Position numbers and translations under genes: made by a program. The notes under the pieces are model-generated. The model was given only the letters and a program-made list of their open reading frames with translations. It had not been told where the DNA came from and did no database searches. From Chlorobiaceae bacterium (GTDB lineage: Bacteria > Bacteroidota > Chlorobiia > Chlorobiales > Chlorobiaceae): 37,880 nt of DNA. The stretch is from assembly GCA_012972825.1 (NCBI GenBank), contig JABDHL010000026.1, positions 104,019-141,898 of the forward strand, written 5' to 3'. This document shows positions 6,308 through 15,578 of this stretch, one piece after another (position 1 is the first letter of the stretch; each line of letters starts with the position of its first letter).

Positions 6308-9154
6308 TCAACGATCAAGGGACGGCTTGAGATAAAGACCGGTCAGAGAGTGATCCATGGCTGCAATCTCTTCGGGAGTGCCTTCCGCAACAATAGAGCC
6401 GCCTTGATCCCCTGCTCCCGGTCCAAGATCGATAATCCAGTCAGCCTGAGTGATAATATCCGGATTGTGTTCAATAATGACCAGGGTATTCTTCTGTTCA
6501 AGAAGTTTTTCAAAACACCTGATCAATTTGTTGATATCCTCGAAATGAAGACCCGTTGTGGGCTCATCAAAAATAAAGAGGGTATGTTCCACATCAGCCC
6601 GGGCAATGAAACTTGCAAGTTTCAGGCGCTGGGCTTCCCCGCCGGAAAGGGTACTTGACGATTGACCAAGCCTGATATAACCGAGACCTACCTCGTCAAG
6701 CACCATAAGTTTTCGTTCAATCCCCTTCTCGTTCCGGAAAAGCGCTAGCGCTTCTTCGACGGTCATATCAAGCACCTCAGCGATGGAAAGCCCCTGGTAC
6801 TTCACCTCAAGGGTATCGGATTTGTAACGCAAACCTTTGCAATCCTCACAAACTGCTTCTATATCTGCAAGAAACTGCATCTCAATATGAACACTACCCT
6901 CTCCGGCACAGGTTTCACAACGACCTCCGGGAATGTTGAAAGAAAAATATCCGGCTTTCAAGCCTCTCTGTCTTGCATCTCTGGTCTGAGCAAAAAGAGT
7001 ACGGATATCATCAAATATCTTGAGATAGGTTACAGGATTACTGCGACTCGATTTTCCAATGGGAGACTGATCGACATGCTCAACACGATCAACAAACCTT
7101 GTTCCAAAAATCGAGCGATGGGTTCCAACCTTTTCCTTCAACCCAACCTTTACCTTCATAATCCCCTTGTTGAGAATATCGTTGACCAGAGTTGACTTGC
7201 CTGAACCACTCACACCGGTCACACAGGTCATGACGCCTACAGGAAAGCGCACATCGATATTTTTCAGATTGTTCTGCATGGCGCCGATAATTTCAATGCA
7301 GTTATTGAAATCCGGTGTTCTGCGAACCTTCGGCACTGCAATCCGTTTTGTGCCGTTGAGGTACTGCGCTGTAAGTGAGATGCCATGCTCCTTCATTGCC
7401 ATGACCGAACCATGAAAAACCACTTCTCCGCCAAGACGACCTGCATAAGGACCAAGGTCGATTACTTCATCGGCTGCTTCGATAATTTCTCGGTCATGCT
7501 CAACAACAACAACCGTATTACCTAGGTCACGCAGCCTGCGGAGCAGAGTGATCAGACGCGCAGAATCACTCTGGTGCAGCCCGATGCTCGGTTCATCAAG
7601 AATATAGATGGCTCCGACAAGCGGAGAACCAAGAGATGTTGAGAGATTAATGCGCTGAAATTCACCTCCGCTCAAAGTATGAGTCAGACGGTCAAGAGTG
7701 AGATAGTTCAATCCAACATCGAGCAGATAACCAAGCCGTTTTATAATTTCCTGCAAAATAACATCAGCCACTTTGCGGTCGAAAGGCGAAATGTCGAGAT
7801 TTCGAAAAAAATCGTCAGCCTCAGAAATATTCATGCGCGAAACCTCGCCGATATGCCGCCCCGAAACCCTCACGAGTCGGGCATCAGGATTAAGACGGAT
7901 ACCCTCGCAATCAGGACAGGTCGCATAACCACGATAACGGCTTAAAAACACCCTGTAGTGCATCTTGTAACCGGCATCCTTCTCTATTTCAGCAAAAAAA
8001 GGCCTGACCCCCTTATAGCGTTCATCCGAAAGCCCTTTCCAGATAATCTCCTTATGGGCATAGGAGATTTTTTCATAGGGAACATCAAGGGGAATGCCAA
8101 GAGTCGGGGCAACAGCAAGAAGCTGCCTTAAATTCCAACGGTACTTTTCAGAGTTCCAGCAAGCAATGGCACCTTCTGCCAATGTGAGTGATTTGTCAGG
8201 CACAACAGCATCCTCATCAATTCCTGCTATCCGTCCAAACCCCTGACAGGTTGTGCAGGCACCTATCGGCGAGTTAAAAGCAAAAAGCTGAGGAGAAAGA
8301 TCCTGATATTCAATACCATTCAATTCAAGCCGGTCGCTGAACAAATAGGTTTTTCCTCCGACAACCTTCAAGGCAGCATACCCTCCGGATTCATTGAAAC
8401 AGCTTTCCGCTGCCTGTGACACCCGGCTGAAAACCTTTTCATCATTCTTTGACACAAAACGGTCAACAAGAACAAGCAAAGAAGAGCGTTCAGATGCAGG
8501 CATTTCAAGCACCCTTCTGCAGATAAGCTCATTGTTCAGGTCAAGCACTTCATCCCCTGCAACCACTCTGAAAAAACCTTTTTTCAAAAGATTTGCTATT
8601 TCATCCTGAACCGAACAACTATGGTGTCCTGCATCAAGATGAGCAGGAAAAAGAAATCCTACGTAAAATTTTGTTCCCTCGTCAAAAAAACCGGCTTGCA
8701 AGCTGACATCATCAGGGGTATGCTTCAGAACAAGCTCGTCGGTATCGCGAGAATATATTTTGCCAATCCGGGCATAAAGCAGGCGTAGATAGTCATAAAT
8801 TTCCGACACCGTACCAACCGTGGAACGCGGGTTTTTCGGTATAGGTTTCTGCTCGATAGCAATCGCAGGGGCAATTCCTTCAACACTTTCAACGTCAGGC
8901 CGCGGCATTCGTTCAAGAAACTGCCGCACGTAAGCGGACAGCGATTCCACATAGCGGCGGTGACCTTCAGCATAGAGAGTATCAAACGCAAGACTTGATT
9001 TGCCCGATCCACTGACACCAGTCAGCACAACAAACCTGTTGCGGGGAATACAAACCGAAATATCTGCAAGATTATGAGTATTTATGCCTTTGAGGACAAT
9101 ATCCGGCAGACTCGTTTCAGCCACTGCTGAATTGCTGAGTCTAAGATTGTTCAT
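6308..9154 (-). CDS. uvrA: Excinuclease ABC subunit A
   Basis: 948 residues, the full length of UvrA. It is the damage-recognition ATPase of nucleotide excision repair, acting with UvrB and UvrC. Two ABC ATPase modules are present. The first Walker A is GVSGSGKSSLAFDTL (residues 46-60) and the second is GVSGSGKSTLVNDIL near 640. Each has a signature (LSGGEFQRI, LSGGEAQRL) and Walker B (YILDEPSIGLH, FIFDEPTTGLH). Zinc-finger cysteines are intact in CTTCQGFGRI with CPDCEG, and in CETCAGEG with CEDCKG. LSAYVRQFLERMPRPDVESVEGI is the conserved UvrB-binding region. It is a single gene, not paired with uvrB. Nothing looks truncated. Confidence 0.98.
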   Translation of the reverse strand: MNNLRLSNSAVAETSLPDIVLKGINTHNLADISVCIPRNRFVVLTGVSGSGKSSLAFDTLYAEGHRRYVESLSAYVRQFLERMPRPDVESVEGIAPAIAIEQKPIPKNPRSTVGTVSEIYDYLRLLYARIGKIYSRDTDELVLKHTPDDVSLQAGFFDEGTKFYVGFLFPAHLDAGHHSCSVQDEIANLLKKGFFRVVAGDEVLDLNNELICRRVLEMPASERSSLLVLVDRFVSKNDEKVFSRVSQAAESCFNESGGYAALKVVGGKTYLFSDRLELNGIEYQDLSPQLFAFNSPIGACTTCQGFGRIAGIDEDAVVPDKSLTLAEGAIACWNSEKYRWNLRQLLAVAPTLGIPLDVPYEKISYAHKEIIWKGLSDERYKGVRPFFAEIEKDAGYKMHYRVFLSRYRGYATCPDCEGIRLNPDARLVRVSGRHIGEVSRMNISEADDFFRNLDISPFDRKVADVILQEIIKRLGYLLDVGLNYLTLDRLTHTLSGGEFQRINLSTSLGSPLVGAIYILDEPSIGLHQSDSARLITLLRRLRDLGNTVVVVEHDREIIEAADEVIDLGPYAGRLGGEVVFHGSVMAMKEHGISLTAQYLNGTKRIAVPKVRRTPDFNNCIEIIGAMQNNLKNIDVRFPVGVMTCVTGVSGSGKSTLVNDILNKGIMKVKVGLKEKVGTHRSIFGTRFVDRVEHVDQSPIGKSSRSNPVTYLKIFDDIRTLFAQTRDARQRGLKAGYFSFNIPGGRCETCAGEGSVHIEMQFLADIEAVCEDCKGLRYKSDTLEVKYQGLSIAEVLDMTVEEALALFRNEKGIERKLMVLDEVGLGYIRLGQSSSTLSGGEAQRLKLASFIARADVEHTLFIFDEPTTGLHFEDINKLIRCFEKLLEQKNTLVIIEHNPDIITQADWIIDLGPGAGDQGGSIVAEGTPEEIAAMDHSLTGLYLKPSLDR

Positions 9155-9224
9155 GATTCAAAATATTCTTGTGGATGAAGTGTTCGGGTGGGAAAAGGAA
9201 AAAACCTTTTTGGCGTTTCATTAC

Positions 9225-9638
9225 TCACTGGACTATCTGCTGCACTAAAGAGTGAATCGTGGTTTGCGCCAATAGATCCTGAATTTTTCCCTGGAGCTTG
9301 TTCATATAGCCCCTGTGGGTGCATGAGGAAAATATTTCACAACTGCCGGGTTCAACTCCACAATGCACAATATGCGGCTGGCCCTCGATAGCAATCGCAA
9401 TATCAGCAATAGTGATTTCAGCGGTCGCCCTGCAAAGCATATAGCCACCCTTCACCCCCTGAACAGAGATGGCAAGACCAGCCCTTTTGAGACTCTGCAT
9501 GGCTTTTGAAAGGAACTCCTGCGAAAACCCGATGTCGTCGGCCATTTCCTTAACGGTAACCACCCTGTTCTGACCTTTGGTTGCCAGGTAAGTAACTGCG
9601 TGAAGTCCATATTCAAATTTTCTGGAAACCTGAAGCAT
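9225..9638 (-). CDS. Rrf2-family transcriptional regulator with possible Fe-S cluster
   Basis: 137 residues, usual for the Rrf2 family (IscR, NsrR, CymR). The winged helix-turn-helix spans residues 1-70: FEYGLHAVTYLA, VTVKEMADDIGFSQEFLSKAMQSLKRAGL and SVQGVKGGYML, the last being the wing. Three cysteines follow at 93, 100 and 106 (HCGVEPGSCEIFSSC), the arrangement that binds a [2Fe-2S] cluster in IscR and NsrR. It is therefore probably a redox, NO or iron-sulfur status sensor. No isc or suf gene is adjacent. It faces the alpha/beta hydrolase gene across a 130-bp gap that holds a dyad at 9656-9678, a likely operator for itself, the hydrolase, or both. Confidence 0.88.
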   Translation of the reverse strand: MLQVSRKFEYGLHAVTYLATKGQNRVVTVKEMADDIGFSQEFLSKAMQSLKRAGLAISVQGVKGGYMLCRATAEITIADIAIAIEGQPHIVHCGVEPGSCEIFSSCTHRGYMNKLQGKIQDLLAQTTIHSLVQQIVQ

Positions 9639-9655
9639 AGGATTGCATTCTGTTA

Positions 9656-9678
9656 AATAGGATAAATTTAACCCTATT
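9656..9678. promoter_or_regulatory. Imperfect dyad in the Rrf2/hydrolase divergent promoter
   Basis: AATAGG at 9656-9661 pairs with CCTATT at 9673-9678, with further partial symmetry across the AT-rich centre. It lies 18 bp in front of the Rrf2 start codon. Rrf2 proteins bind dyads of about 25 bp, so this may be the autoregulatory site. This is inferred from symmetry and position only. Confidence 0.4.
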
Positions 9679-9768
9679 CCTTATATTTTTCAATATCTTT
9701 ATTATTACCGAGTAACGGATATATTGTTTTATTAATGTTAATCGTCCAAGAATTTTCCTTTTTTCCCT

Positions 9769-10650
9769 ATGAGCAACACGGCAAAAGATCGGTATTTTTT
9801 ATGGCAATTTTCCCCTGAAGATGAAGCGAAAATCAGATATCAGGAATTCGGTCAACATAACCCTGACAAAACTCCACTGCTTTTTATTCACGGTTACGGC
9901 GCCATGATTGAGCACTGGAACCTGAATATTCCTGAATTTGCTCATGAACATAAGATTTATGCAATGGATCTGGTTGGATTCGGGAAATCACAAAAACCGA
10001 ATGTCCGCTACAGTCTTGAATTGTTCGCCGCACAGATTGAAGCTTTTCTGTATCTGAAAAAACTGGATAAGGTCATTATTATCGGTCATTCGATGGGTGC
10101 TGCAAGCGGCATCTTTTTTGCACACCACAAACCGGAAAAAGTTAAAGCCCTTATCCTCGCTAACCCTTCCGGGCTTTTTGGAGACACTATGGAGGGTATG
10201 ACCCGTGTTTTTTTCGGGCTTGTAGGCTCTCCTTTGATTGGTGAGGTGCTTTTTTCGGCTTTTGCAAATCCTGTGGGAGTAAGCCAGAGCCTTATGCCAA
10301 CTTACTATAATCAGAGCAAGGTTGATGGTAAGCTCATCAATCAATTTTCCCTTCCGCTGCAAGACAAAGGAGCGCTGTGGTCTTATCTCTCTCCTTCAAA
10401 AAGACCGCTTGATTTCAGGCTCGATCACCTTTCTAAACCATGCAATTACAAAGGGCCTGCCTATCTTGTCTGGGGTGCAGAAGATACAGCTCTCCCTCCT
10501 CATAAAATCATACCTGAATTTCAGCAGCTTCTCCCGCAGGCAGGAGCATATATAATCCCGAAAGCTGCGCATTGTATCCACCACGATGCCCATGAAGAGT
10601 TTAACAACCGGGTAAAAAAAATCCTGAACTTAATTGAGGAAACTGCTTGA
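9769..10650 (+). CDS. Alpha/beta hydrolase
   Basis: 293 residues. The alpha/beta-hydrolase fold shows the oxyanion strand [14 protein letters not shown] (residues 37-50), [10 protein letters not shown], the nucleophile elbow GHSMGAAS with Ser108, an acid in [10 protein letters not shown] near 236 and the catalytic His in KAAHCIHHD near 267. The triad is therefore complete. The family hydrolyses esters, C-C bonds or haloalkanes, and includes the chlorophyll-synthesis protein BchO; the sequence does not choose between these. There is no signal peptide, so it is cytoplasmic. The stop lies 7 bp from the convergent end of the lptD-like gene. It may be controlled with, or by, the divergent Rrf2 gene. 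Confidence 0.85.
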   Translation: MSNTAKDRYFLWQFSPEDEAKIRYQEFGQHNPDKTPLLFIHGYGAMIEHWNLNIPEFAHEHKIYAMDLVGFGKSQKPNVRYSLELFAAQIEAFLYLKKLDKVIIIGHSMGAASGIFFAHHKPEKVKALILANPSGLFGDTMEGMTRVFFGLVGSPLIGEVLFSAFANPVGVSQSLMPTYYNQSKVDGKLINQFSLPLQDKGALWSYLSPSKRPLDFRLDHLSKPCNYKGPAYLVWGAEDTALPPHKIIPEFQQLLPQAGAYIIPKAAHCIHHDAHEEFNNRVKKILNLIEETA

Positions 10651-10656
10651 AAAGAG

Positions 10657-13344
10657 TTAATACGCTGATCCCGTTCCTGTTTTGACATGGAAATCGCTAA
10701 AGGGAGGTTTCAAGCCGATCTGGAAAGCATAGCTCCTGAACGGTCCGAAAGGAATCAACAAAAAGCCCACCTGCCAGCAATCAAGATCACGATTAAGACG
10801 CACCATGGGAAATACCATCTGATTGTTTTGAATATCATATCCTGTATTCAACACGATCTGCCACTCTTTTGATAATGACTCTTTTGCCGATGCGTTGATC
10901 AGCGACGTTGTAACCGGTGCAAGAGGATTGCTTTTGTCGGATTGCAAAAAGAGGGAAAACTGGAACTCCCAGGGCTGATGAAAATCAATTGTTCTGAAAT
11001 ATTCGGTATTAAAGCGCTCAAGAAATATAGACTGTGCCGAATTCGGCTGTGCAACATCAGTCCTAAAGAGTGGAGGTGGTGGTGATGACAATGGAAAACC
11101 AGAAAATCCAGCTGTGCTGTTACCCTCAATACTCAGACTCATGTTCATAAATCCTTTAATAAAACGAAATAATCCGTTACCATCATCGCTGTTCAGACGA
11201 CCAATCCTGTCACCGGTCAACGGATCGTAACTGTAAATATCATACATGGCACCTGCGCTGAAAAGAAGGTTCGGTGACAGGGCAGTACTTGATGCTGTAA
11301 AGGTCAGCGGAGCCAAGTGAGGAACATCGGCATTAAAATTGTAAGCCGTCGATGCTTTTAAAGAGAGAAGTTGAACTGTCTGCTCTCCCTGAACAGAATC
11401 ATCTTCCAATGGGGAGGAAGAACCCCGGAATTTAGCTTGAAGAAGATTTTTCAGGGTTATGCCAATTGTACTCTGCCCTTCAGGGACACCACCGTATCTT
11501 GTGTTTGACTGTTTGTTGAAGAGCTGTGGATCGGTCCAGTCATAAACATTTCCATAATAGTTATATGCGGAACCGGAAAAAGGTGGATTCCATATGTAGC
11601 TTAATGTGGGAATAAAGACATGGCGAAGGGCATTGAACCCAAAAAAATTATCAAGAAACCCTGTCTCAAGAGTACCATAAAGTCTGGTGTCTGCATCAAT
11701 AGCAATAACGGTGGTGGAAACATCCCTGTTCGCACTATCCTGGTAGAGCGAATGGATAAAAGTCAGGCTTGGATTAACATTGAAATAATGAAACAAGGTT
11801 GATTGCATTTGAAGCGGGAAAACCAGGCTTGTACCAGCATAGGCATCGTAAAGTCCAGGTATCGATTGGGTCGATTGAAGGCAGACCCCTTGTGTAAACA
11901 GAACCTTGTACCCCTCGGCAAATTCATGAATGTAACCCAACTCAGCATTGGCATTAGCTGAATAGCCAGAAGACTGAGTTGTGCTCGGGAATGTATATGA
12001 ACCGCTATAGGAAGCTCCGGTGGAGAGTGACACATCCGATCTCCAGTCATCTCTAAAAGAACTGGATTGAAATGGATACATCCGATTCTGATAGAATGAA
12101 GCATCAATAATCTGTGTAGCAATGAGAGTACGCAAATCTTCAGAACGATTGTAAGTAATGGCTGCTATGCTGTTGTCTTCGTTAAAGGTTTTTGCCAGAG
12201 ATGCCCGGGCATTTGATTGCTGAGTCACCATGGTGATTGAATTATTTGCATTCAGATCGTAGCCCTGCGGTGGACTCTGGAGCTGTATATTGACATCAAG
12301 CCGGGTTGACGAATCAAAAACCTGGTTATGGATAAATTTCGCATCCCAGTCACTGTAAGTGGGATACTTTAAATACTCCCCTGAAATCTCTCCTGATAAA
12401 ATATTGCTCTCCTTATAACGAAACCTTTCACCAAGCCCCCAACTGCCATTTACTGACAGCTCACTATCAACCTTGAAATCCATATAATCATTAACGACCC
12501 AGAAGTAACCAAGATTCGACAACGTAAAACCCATATCGCTGTTATTGCCAATACTGGGCATAAGAAAACCGGACGACCGGCTTTCCTTTAACGGAAAAGC
12601 CATATAGGGCAAAGCCAGAATAGGTATGGGAGGCATACGCACAGAAAAAAGCTCCGGCCTGATATACATGACCAACGGACTTGCAATGATCCTGTTGTCG
12701 GGAATAATGGTCATCCCTGAGGATGAAATCCACCAATGAGGAGGATGATCCTCGCACGTCGTGAACGTACCATCTTTAATATTCATCTCACCATTTTCAA
12801 GCCTCGTTACATGCTCTCCGCTAAAAATGATCTTATTGGAAGATGAGAAGACATTCGTCGTCTCTCCCCTTCTAGTATTTAAATGATAAATGATTGTTTC
12901 GGCATTGAAACTGCCTTGATGATCAGTATAAACAGCAGGTTCTACCGGCCTTTTCGAGGAGTCGGCAGTGCCGAAAGCCTGAAACAGTGAGGTTTCGAGA
13001 TCTATAACGATTTTCGGAGCTTTTACATTGGCATCTTCACTGTCGATTCGGGCTTTCCCCCACAACTCCATGTTCCGCCTGTCGAGATTGTAGATCACCG
13101 AATCCTTAGCAGTAAAGAATACCGTGCTTTTGAGACTTCCTGATCCAGAAAGCAAATCGGATGGTACGGTTTGTTTACTGGCAGCATGCCCAACCGGGCC
13201 AAATAAAAGAGAGTGTGCCATCATAAGGAGGCAGAAAATGGACACTTTCGAGGTTTGTCGGATAACATTAAACGTCAAGGCAGTATCGCTCCGGTCAAGT
13301 ATTGTAATGATCAGTGAGAAAAAGAGAGGTTGAGAATTTTTCAA
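10657..13344 (-). CDS. lptD: LptD-like outer-membrane LPS-assembly protein
   Basis: 895 residues. A hydrophobic stretch near residues 33-55 (IFCLLMMAHSLLFGPVGHAAS) looks like a signal peptide, so the true start may be a few codons inside. The segment after it, from SVIYNLDRRNMELWGKARIDSEDANVKAPKIVID onwards, resembles the OstA/LptA jelly-roll. MYIRPELFSVRMPPIPILALPYMAFPLKESRSSGFLMPSIG is a conserved LptD feature. The rest is aromatic-rich alternating beta strands ending in an aromatic residue, as in outer-membrane barrels. The protein would insert lipopolysaccharide into the outer leaflet with LptE. It is a single gene; the divergent region upstream is 363 bp. Family assignment is good for a Bacteroidetes/Chlorobi-type LptD. 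Confidence 0.82.
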   Translation of the reverse strand: MKNSQPLFFSLIITILDRSDTALTFNVIRQTSKVSIFCLLMMAHSLLFGPVGHAASKQTVPSDLLSGSGSLKSTVFFTAKDSVIYNLDRRNMELWGKARIDSEDANVKAPKIVIDLETSLFQAFGTADSSKRPVEPAVYTDHQGSFNAETIIYHLNTRRGETTNVFSSSNKIIFSGEHVTRLENGEMNIKDGTFTTCEDHPPHWWISSSGMTIIPDNRIIASPLVMYIRPELFSVRMPPIPILALPYMAFPLKESRSSGFLMPSIGNNSDMGFTLSNLGYFWVVNDYMDFKVDSELSVNGSWGLGERFRYKESNILSGEISGEYLKYPTYSDWDAKFIHNQVFDSSTRLDVNIQLQSPPQGYDLNANNSITMVTQQSNARASLAKTFNEDNSIAAITYNRSEDLRTLIATQIIDASFYQNRMYPFQSSSFRDDWRSDVSLSTGASYSGSYTFPSTTQSSGYSANANAELGYIHEFAEGYKVLFTQGVCLQSTQSIPGLYDAYAGTSLVFPLQMQSTLFHYFNVNPSLTFIHSLYQDSANRDVSTTVIAIDADTRLYGTLETGFLDNFFGFNALRHVFIPTLSYIWNPPFSGSAYNYYGNVYDWTDPQLFNKQSNTRYGGVPEGQSTIGITLKNLLQAKFRGSSSPLEDDSVQGEQTVQLLSLKASTAYNFNADVPHLAPLTFTASSTALSPNLLFSAGAMYDIYSYDPLTGDRIGRLNSDDGNGLFRFIKGFMNMSLSIEGNSTAGFSGFPLSSPPPPLFRTDVAQPNSAQSIFLERFNTEYFRTIDFHQPWEFQFSLFLQSDKSNPLAPVTTSLINASAKESLSKEWQIVLNTGYDIQNNQMVFPMVRLNRDLDCWQVGFLLIPFGPFRSYAFQIGLKPPFSDFHVKTGTGSAY

Positions 13345-13707
13345 GGAACAGTAAATCCCATGCGCAAAAACGGTCGTACATGTGTTATAAAGAATACATA
13401 AGAATAGATTTTAAGGTAGTATAAACCCAACAGCAAAATGCACCGGTCTTTTTCTCCACTGTAAAAGGAATAACATACTCAATGAGTTTTCTCAGTGCAA
13501 AATATCATAGAATACTACTCTAAGAAGAGAGAGGCTGTTAATCGTTATAACGTGGGCGGGAATAGTAGATTGGAAGTTCTTGATAAGGATGACATATGAA
13601 GGGGAAGCATGACTTGAAGATAGTGCATAGTGATGTATATTTCACGTTACGTTCTTGATATGGTGAGGGAAGACTGCCATGTATTGTAAATTTTATGAGG
13701 AACAGCA
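13345..13707. other. 363-bp intergenic region, no gene seen
   Basis: This is the AT-rich divergent region between the lptD-like gene and the gene at 13708. It should contain both promoters. The only structured element noticed is a perfect 10-bp palindrome CGTTATAACG at 13543-13552. It has the half-site sequence of a Mo-box but no spacer, so I do not call it one. No ORF of credible quality was found. Confidence 0.5.
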
Positions 13708-14433
13708 ATGCACGCCAAAATCATGTTTACCAGTAATTTTGAAGATGAGTCTCTCATCATAATTCTTAAAGGAAATCAGTGGTGGCCTGTATTTGACCAG
13801 AAATCAAAGGATGCAGAAAAAATTGTTACGGAGATGAAAGATTCTGTGAAAGAGAGTGACATTCCTCTCTTTCTGGAAAGTAAAAAATTTGTCCTTTTAA
13901 GTGCGGTAACAGAAACTCACGGAACCTTATCGTTTGAGAATAACACCTGGGTTCTCCGGCTTCTTAACCCGAACCTCTCTCTTCTTCAGCTTGACTGCCA
14001 GGTTTTTGTTCATAAGTGCATCAAACACGCCACTCAAATGCAACAAACAATCAATTTTTATGACCGGCCTGTGCAGCTTGTTGAACGGAATCGTAAAGAT
14101 CCTATAATTGAAGGAAAAATACTGGCTTCTAAAAAAGACCGTCTTTCCTATGCCAGGAAACAGAAAAAGGTTGAGTATAGTATTGGGGTTATTGGTTTAT
14201 CAGTCTTCGTTGTCCTTCTGATAGTAACTTATCCATGGCCATTCAGAGATCCGGGCAACCAGGCACAAATGTGGTTATTCACAATTTTTGAAAAACTTAT
14301 AGGCTCTGTGGCTATTACCGCTTTGATTTCGTATGCTCAATTTCATGCGTTTTACGCTTCGCTGCATGAAGACTCAATCAAATGGTCAATAGCAGGTGAA
14401 CCGGAAAAAAAGGCCATCAAAACACTTATTTAA
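13708..14433 (+). CDS. Hypothetical membrane protein, two C-terminal helices
   Basis: 241 residues, preceded by a good ribosome binding site (GAGGAA, about 7 bp before ATG). The first 150 residues look soluble (MHAKIMFTSNFEDESLIIILKG...). Two hydrophobic helices follow, IGVIGLSVFVVLLIVTYPW near residue 160-180 and FTIFEKLIGSVAITALISYA near 190-212, and the C-terminus is polar. I recognise no family. The layout suggests a soluble domain anchored in the membrane by a helical hairpin. A short frame starting at 14485 follows in the same direction and may be co-transcribed. No function is assigned. Confidence 0.65.
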   Translation: MHAKIMFTSNFEDESLIIILKGNQWWPVFDQKSKDAEKIVTEMKDSVKESDIPLFLESKKFVLLSAVTETHGTLSFENNTWVLRLLNPNLSLLQLDCQVFVHKCIKHATQMQQTINFYDRPVQLVERNRKDPIIEGKILASKKDRLSYARKQKKVEYSIGVIGLSVFVVLLIVTYPWPFRDPGNQAQMWLFTIFEKLIGSVAITALISYAQFHAFYASLHEDSIKWSIAGEPEKKAIKTLI

Positions 14434-14484
14434 AAAAAACCAGCAAAGAACCCCTGACAACAAAACAGATGAGGATAAGTAACT

Positions 14485-14658
14485 ATGCCCAAGAAAAAAG
14501 TTGATATCCACTGGCTGAATGAACCGGAAGTGAAATTGTATAGCCCGGAGGGTGGAGATAACCGCGATTCAGGAGCTGAAAGATTTGGAACTTTATTGTT
14601 CGCCCCTCCTGTCGAGCTGTCTGCCAAGAAGTTCATGCAGCAAAAGCACAGCAACTGA
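14485..14658 (+). CDS. Possible small or truncated gene overlapping modB antisense
   Basis: 57 codons with a clear ribosome binding site (GAGGA, 9 bp before the ATG). The start MPKKKVDIHWLNEPE looks like the beginning of a normal bacterial protein. The second half (PPVELSAKKFMQQKHSN) is simply the antisense of the last codons of modB, overlapping it by about 66 bp. The likeliest reading is a gene whose 3' part was lost when modB came to lie next to it. It could also be a chance frame. No function can be given. Confidence 0.3.
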   Translation: MPKKKVDIHWLNEPEVKLYSPEGGDNRDSGAERFGTLLFAPPVELSAKKFMQQKHSN

Positions 14659-15279
14659 AATGATAACTGAGACCACACAGAGCGACAAAGCCATTGTGCC
14701 ACTTGAAGGAGAACTTGCATAATCATAGATGGCCAAAGGAATGGTTTGTGTCACGCCTGGAATATTTCCGGCAACAATAATGGTTGCTCCGAACTCCCCA
14801 AGACTTCTTGCAAACATAAGTGACGATCCAGCTATGATTCCTCTGAGCGAAAGAGGCAAAATAACCGTTAACAAACTGTCAAACCACGATGCCCCGAGGC
14901 TTCTGGATGCCTCGATAAGCTGCAGATCAATGGCCTCCATTCCAAGGCGGATCGAACGAACCAGCAAAGGAAATCCGACAGTTGCAGAAGCAATAACAGC
15001 AGCTTTCCATGTAAAAATGACAGAAAGCCCTGATGCTTTAAGGAGTTGCCCAAGCCAGCTGTTTTTACCAAGCAGCAGAAGCAGAAAATAACCGATGACC
15101 ACCGGTGGCAGTGTCAGCGGAAGGTTGATTAGAACCTCCAGCACTATTTTGCCCCGGAATGATTTAAATACAATCAGCCATGCCATAGCAAAGCCGAAAG
15201 GCAATGCAAGGGCTGTGGCCGTAAGTGCAATTTTCAGAGACAGCCAGATTGCTGTTATATCTTCCTGTGTTAACTGCAT
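14593..15279 (-). CDS. modB: Molybdate ABC transporter permease
   Basis: 228 residues from the ATG at 15279 (MQLTQEDITA). An earlier ATG at 15303 would add eight residues with no ribosome binding site. It matches the E. coli ModB pattern throughout: LSLKIALTATALALPFGFAMAWL, NLPLTLPPVVIGYFLLLLLG, SFPLLVRSIRLGMEAID, EASRSLGASWFDSLLTVILPLSLRGI (the EAA loop that contacts ModC) and SLGEFGATIIVAGNIPG, with five or six membrane helices. ModB forms the inner-membrane channel for molybdate or tungstate. Neither modA nor modC lies next to it: upstream is a leader, downstream is the converging frame at 14485. A ModE-like palindrome 90 bp upstream suggests repression by molybdate. Confidence 0.93.
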   Translation of the reverse strand: MQLTQEDITAIWLSLKIALTATALALPFGFAMAWLIVFKSFRGKIVLEVLINLPLTLPPVVIGYFLLLLLGKNSWLGQLLKASGLSVIFTWKAAVIASATVGFPLLVRSIRLGMEAIDLQLIEASRSLGASWFDSLLTVILPLSLRGIIAGSSLMFARSLGEFGATIIVAGNIPGVTQTIPLAIYDYASSPSSGTMALSLCVVSVIISVAVLLLHELLGRQLDRRGEQ

Positions 15280-15369
15280 CTCATCAACAACTCTCCATGG
15301 CATTCAGTATTTGAGAATAGTAATTTACTGTTCTGTGCTCCTTTAAAATTCTTCAATTTAATCTGTGAT

Positions 15370-15393
15370 CGTTATGTCATAATCGACATACCG
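15370..15393. promoter_or_regulatory. ModE-type box upstream of modB
   Basis: CGTTATGT at 15370-15377 and ACATACCG at 15386-15393 form a 24-bp dyad with an 8-bp centre (CATAATCG). This is the geometry I recall for the E. coli modA operator (CGTTATAT-N8-ACATAACG), and the left half differs at one base. It lies about 90 bp in front of the modB start. ModE bound to molybdate represses such promoters. The binding is predicted, not shown. Confidence 0.7.
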
Positions 15394-15578
15394 GGAGTAA
15401 ATAGCAAGAATTTTTTACTCTCCAGTGCATCATCATGAACAATATTCATAATGATGCCGGATGACAACATTTAGAGACAAAAGGCATATATTTATTTTTG
15501 AAATTTATTCGAAATAAGCACTGATATGTCTTATACTTGTGTTTATTCATTGTCACGGTGAACAGTACTTACAAGAGA

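Noticed and set aside
13543-13552. Palindrome CGTTATAACG as a Mo-box
   Set aside because: The two half-sites have no spacer, unlike the 24-bp dyads found elsewhere in the window.
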